From NCBI GenBank assembly GCA_002403415.1, contig DHHS01000153.1, positions 1 through 8,885 of the forward strand: a stretch of DNA of 8,885 bases, written 5' to 3'. A program made the position numbers and the translations under genes. The notes below the pieces were generated by a model. That model had not been told where the DNA came from and searched no databases. It saw only the letters and a program-made list of their open reading frames with translations. The DNA is from Sphingomonas sp. UBA4766. GTDB lineage: Bacteria; Pseudomonadota; Alphaproteobacteria; Sphingomonadales; Sphingomonadaceae. Shown in pieces: positions 7,101 to 8,885 of the stretch; position 1 is the first letter of the stretch, and each line of letters starts with the position of its first letter.

Positions 7101-8066
7101 ATGAGCTTGCCACCTCTTTTCGATCGCCTGCGCCTGCCCGTCATCGGGTCACCGCTGTTCATCATTTCCGGACCGGACCTGGTCATTGCCCAGTGCAAAG
7201 CGGGGATCGTCGGGTCGTTCCCGGCGCTGAACGCGCGGCCGCAGGCGTTGCTCGACGAATGGCTGCACCAAATTACCGAGGAATTGTCGACTTGGAACCG
7301 CGCCAATCCCGACCGGCCAGCGGCCCCCTTTGCTGTTAATCAGATTGTCCATCGCTCAAATGACCGGCTGGAAGCCGATTTGGCGACGTGCGCCAAATGG
7401 CAAGTGCCGATCATCATCACCTCGCTCGGCGCGCGAGAGGATTTGAACACCGCCGTGCACGGCTGGGGCGGCATCACGCTCCACGACATCATCGACGACC
7501 GGTTCGCGCGCAAGGCGATCGAAAAGGGCGCCGATGGCCTGATCGCCGTGGCGGCGGGTGCTGGCGGCCATGCCGGGCGTTTATCACCCTTCGCGCTGAT
7601 CCAGGAAATCCGCCAGTGGTTCGACGGGCCGCTCGCCCTGTCCGGTTCGATCGCGAGCGGCGATGCGGTGCTCGCCGCGCAAGCAATGGGTGCAGACCTT
7701 GCCTATATCGGCTCTGCCTTCATTGCGACCGAAGAGGCAAATGCCCAGCCCGCTTACAAGGAGTCGATTGTCGCCTCCAAGGCCGCCGATATTGTCTATT
7801 CTAACCTGTTCACCGGCGTGCACGGCAACTACCTGCGCTCGTCGATCGAGGCGGCCGGGCTTGACCCCGACAATCTGCCCGAGGGCGATTTGAGCACGAT
7901 GAACTTTGGCGGCAATGCCGGGGCAAAAGCGTGGCGCGACATCTGGGGCTCGGGCCAAGGGATTGGCGTGATCGACCATGTCGGCACCGTCGCTGAACTG
8001 GTCGACCGGATCGCGAGCGAATATCGGGCCGCCGCCGCGCGGCTTGCTCCTGTAATCGCTGCTTAG
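7101..8066 (+). CDS. Nitronate monooxygenase / 2-nitropropane dioxygenase-like FMN oxidoreductase
   Basis: The product has 321 residues, within the normal range of the NPD/NMO TIM-barrel family (COG2070-type). The N-terminus LPVIGSPLFIISGPDLVIA and the following KAGIVGSF match the first strand and turn of the family. AVNQIVH (78-84) fits the FMN-contacting strand. GAGGHAG (153-159) carries H157, the position of the catalytic His in nitronate monooxygenases. The FMN phosphate loop is seen as SGSIASGDAV (181-190) and MGADLAYIGSAFIAT (196-210). By family it oxidises alkyl nitronates or acts as an NAD(P)H-flavin oxidoreductase; the true substrate cannot be read from sequence. It is soluble and cytoplasmic. 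No Shine-Dalgarno sequence precedes the ATG: the 15 bases before it are GCTAAACAAAACGCT. The TAG stop overlaps the convergent RcdA-like gene by 4 bases. Confidence 0.9.
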   Translation: MSLPPLFDRLRLPVIGSPLFIISGPDLVIAQCKAGIVGSFPALNARPQALLDEWLHQITEELSTWNRANPDRPAAPFAVNQIVHRSNDRLEADLATCAKWQVPIIITSLGAREDLNTAVHGWGGITLHDIIDDRFARKAIEKGADGLIAVAAGAGGHAGRLSPFALIQEIRQWFDGPLALSGSIASGDAVLAAQAMGADLAYIGSAFIATEEANAQPAYKESIVASKAADIVYSNLFTGVHGNYLRSSIEAAGLDPDNLPEGDLSTMNFGGNAGAKAWRDIWGSGQGIGVIDHVGTVAELVDRIASEYRAAAARLAPVIAA

Positions 8067-8521
8067 AGCGACACCATCAACCGTTCGAGGATCGCGCGCG
8101 CCGGGCTTGGCACCGGACCGTCGAGCTGATCGGCATCAAGCCGTGCGGTCCGCCGGAACAGGTCGATGCTGGCGTTTACGAGCGCTCGTGCCTGATCGGG
8201 CATATCCGCAATCACCCCGGGGTCGCTGTGCGGCGGTGCGCCCAGCCGTCGCGACGGGTCGAGCGCGTCGGACGCACTCATCTCGCCCGCTTCCACCGCG
8301 CGCTGGGTGAGCAGCCAGGCGATGACGTGCATCAACCGGGTCGTGACCTTCAACGATTCGCAGGAAAAGGCGACGCGCGCCATTGGTGCCATCGCATCAC
8401 GCTCCTGCCGCCCGCCCTCGTCAAAATAGGCGCGCGCTTCATCCGCGAGCAGCATCGCCTCGGTATACAACGCATCGACCAACCGGCGGTGCAAGCGTGG
8501 ACTTTCCCGATCTAGACTCAT
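8063..8521 (-). CDS. rcdA: RcdA-like protein (DUF1465 family, regulator of CtrA degradation)
   Basis: The product has 152 residues from ATG at 8519-8521. A GTG three codons upstream (8528-8530) is an alternative start, and neither has a strong ribosome binding site (GGGTGGG lies directly before the ATG). The helical core has the features I associate with RcdA/DUF1465: residues 18-37 (YTEAMLLADEARAYFDEGGR) and 50-80 with VAFSCESLKVTTRLM, AWLLTQRAV and EAGE. The C-terminal part is more variable, with a Pro-rich patch near 136-140 and a final helix. In Caulobacter, RcdA is an adaptor that works with CpdR and PopA to deliver CtrA and other substrates to ClpXP during the cell cycle. A comparable role here is inference from the family. 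It lies downstream of the DUF465 gene on the same strand, 72 bases away, and converges on the flavin oxidoreductase gene. Confidence 0.8.
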   Translation of the reverse strand: MSLDRESPRLHRRLVDALYTEAMLLADEARAYFDEGGRQERDAMAPMARVAFSCESLKVTTRLMHVIAWLLTQRAVEAGEMSASDALDPSRRLGAPPHSDPGVIADMPDQARALVNASIDLFRRTARLDADQLDGPVPSPARAILERLMVSL

Positions 8522-8543
8522 CCCACCCACTTGCCAGAATCTT

Positions 8544-8575
8544 GGGCGGCGGGAAATGCTCGAAGACAGCCGCCC
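8544..8575. other. Inverted repeat between the DUF465 and RcdA-like genes
   Basis: GGGCGGC (8544-8550) and GCCGCCC (8569-8575) could pair as a 7-bp GC stem with an 18-base loop. On the minus strand it lies after the DUF465 stop and before the RcdA-like start. No T-run follows, so it is not a clear terminator; it could attenuate or be a chance feature of GC-rich DNA. Confidence 0.25.
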
Positions 8576-8593
8576 CGTCCCAAAGCGGCGCGA

Positions 8594-8791
8594 TCACGCG
8601 ATGATATCGGGGATAAGCTGATCCTCCAGAAAGGCCATTTCGTCGCGCAGCCGCAACTTTCGCTTCTTCAACCGGGCGAGTTGCAATTGGTCGGTCGAAT
8701 TCTGCTCAAACAACGCCGAAATCGCCGCATCAAGGTCGCGGTGCTCGATCTTCAAAATCTCGATCCGCTTTGCGATCTGGCGCTCGTCCAT
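8594..8791 (-). CDS. Small DUF465 (YdcH-type) protein
   Basis: The product has 65 residues from ATG at 8789-8791 (MDERQIAK). A possible upstream start at 8851 would add 20 residues (GGLAKRVPTGRGG) that do not resemble the family. The DUF465 signature is clear: LKIEHRDLDAAI (13-24), RLKKRKLRLRDEM (40-52) and the C-terminal LIPDIIA. The whole chain is likely a helical hairpin or coiled coil, highly charged, with no membrane segment. Molecular function is not established for this family, although members are widespread in Proteobacteria. AGGGG 7 bases before the ATG supports the short start. It is the first visible gene of a possible two-gene minus-strand unit with the RcdA-like gene. Confidence 0.85.
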   Translation of the reverse strand: MDERQIAKRIEILKIEHRDLDAAISALFEQNSTDQLQLARLKKRKLRLRDEMAFLEDQLIPDIIA

Positions 8792-8798
8792 GGTCCCG

Positions 8799-8803
8799 CC
8801 CCT
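8799..8803 (-). promoter_or_regulatory. Ribosome binding site of the DUF465 gene
   Basis: On the minus strand AGGGG lies 7 bases before the ATG at 8789-8791, favouring the 65-residue product over the 85-residue form. The remaining 82 bases to the window edge (8804-8885) show no gene and no promoter that I can support. Confidence 0.5.
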
Positions 8804-8885
8804 GCCGGTCGGAACCCTCTTAGCAAGCCCGCCCTCAAACGCGAACCCCAAAGGTGCATCGCCGCCGCCTGGCGCAAATTTTGGC

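Noticed and set aside
6983..7306. 108-codon N-terminal extension of the aminopeptidase frame (start at 7306, minus strand)
   Set aside because: It overlaps the divergent oxidoreductase coding sequence, shows no M1 similarity and would hide a clear signal peptide that starts at the ATG at 6982 behind a good ribosome binding site.
8792..8885. Possible further small gene at the right edge
   Set aside because: No frame in these 94 bases shows a family pattern with a plausible start and ribosome binding site. A neighbouring gene may begin beyond the window.

Overview
The window looks like chromosomal DNA from an alphaproteobacterium of the sphingomonad type (Sphingomonas/Sphingopyxis-like). The reasons are high GC with matching codon use, an RcdA/DUF1465 protein, a small DUF465 (YdcH-type) protein, and the style of the M1 peptidase and flavin oxidoreductase. 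The genus is inferred from protein style, not from a marker gene. I see no tRNA, rRNA, CRISPR array, insertion sequence, integrase or other sign of mobility.

Layout from left to right. (1) Positions 1-3801, plus strand: the 3' 1266 codons of a very large secreted multidomain protein. Its order is the end of a probable beta-helix, a matrixin/metzincin-like domain with HELGHTIGLED, an SdrD B-like domain, cadherin/Ig-like domains, RTX calcium-binding repeats interleaved with two ~120-residue tandem modules, and a type I secretion-type C-terminus. The reading frame is open to the left edge, so the true start is very probably outside. (2) 3849-4376, plus strand: a gamma-class carbonic anhydrase-like hexapeptide protein. 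(3) 4373-6982, minus strand: a periplasmic M1 zinc aminopeptidase with a signal peptide. (4) 6983-7100: an AT-rich divergent promoter region with a perfect dyad. (5) 7101-8066, plus strand: an FMN-dependent nitronate monooxygenase/2-nitropropane dioxygenase-like protein. (6) 8063-8521, minus strand: an RcdA-like (DUF1465) protein. (7) 8594-8791, minus strand: a DUF465 protein of 65 residues. The last 94 bases hold no gene I can support.

The genes do not form one pathway. They are packed tightly: both convergent pairs overlap by exactly four bases at their stop codons (CTAA at 4373-4376 and TTAG at 8063-8066). The aminopeptidase and the flavin oxidoreductase share a short divergent promoter region. 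The two small minus-strand genes at the right end could share a transcript. The rest is ordinary housekeeping sequence. The most interesting part is the large RTX protein, which has an atypical metzincin site (Asp as third ligand, no Met-turn methionine) and a duplicated module whose second copy is clearly poorer in GC. I found no convincing evidence of a new defence, mobile or RNA-based system.
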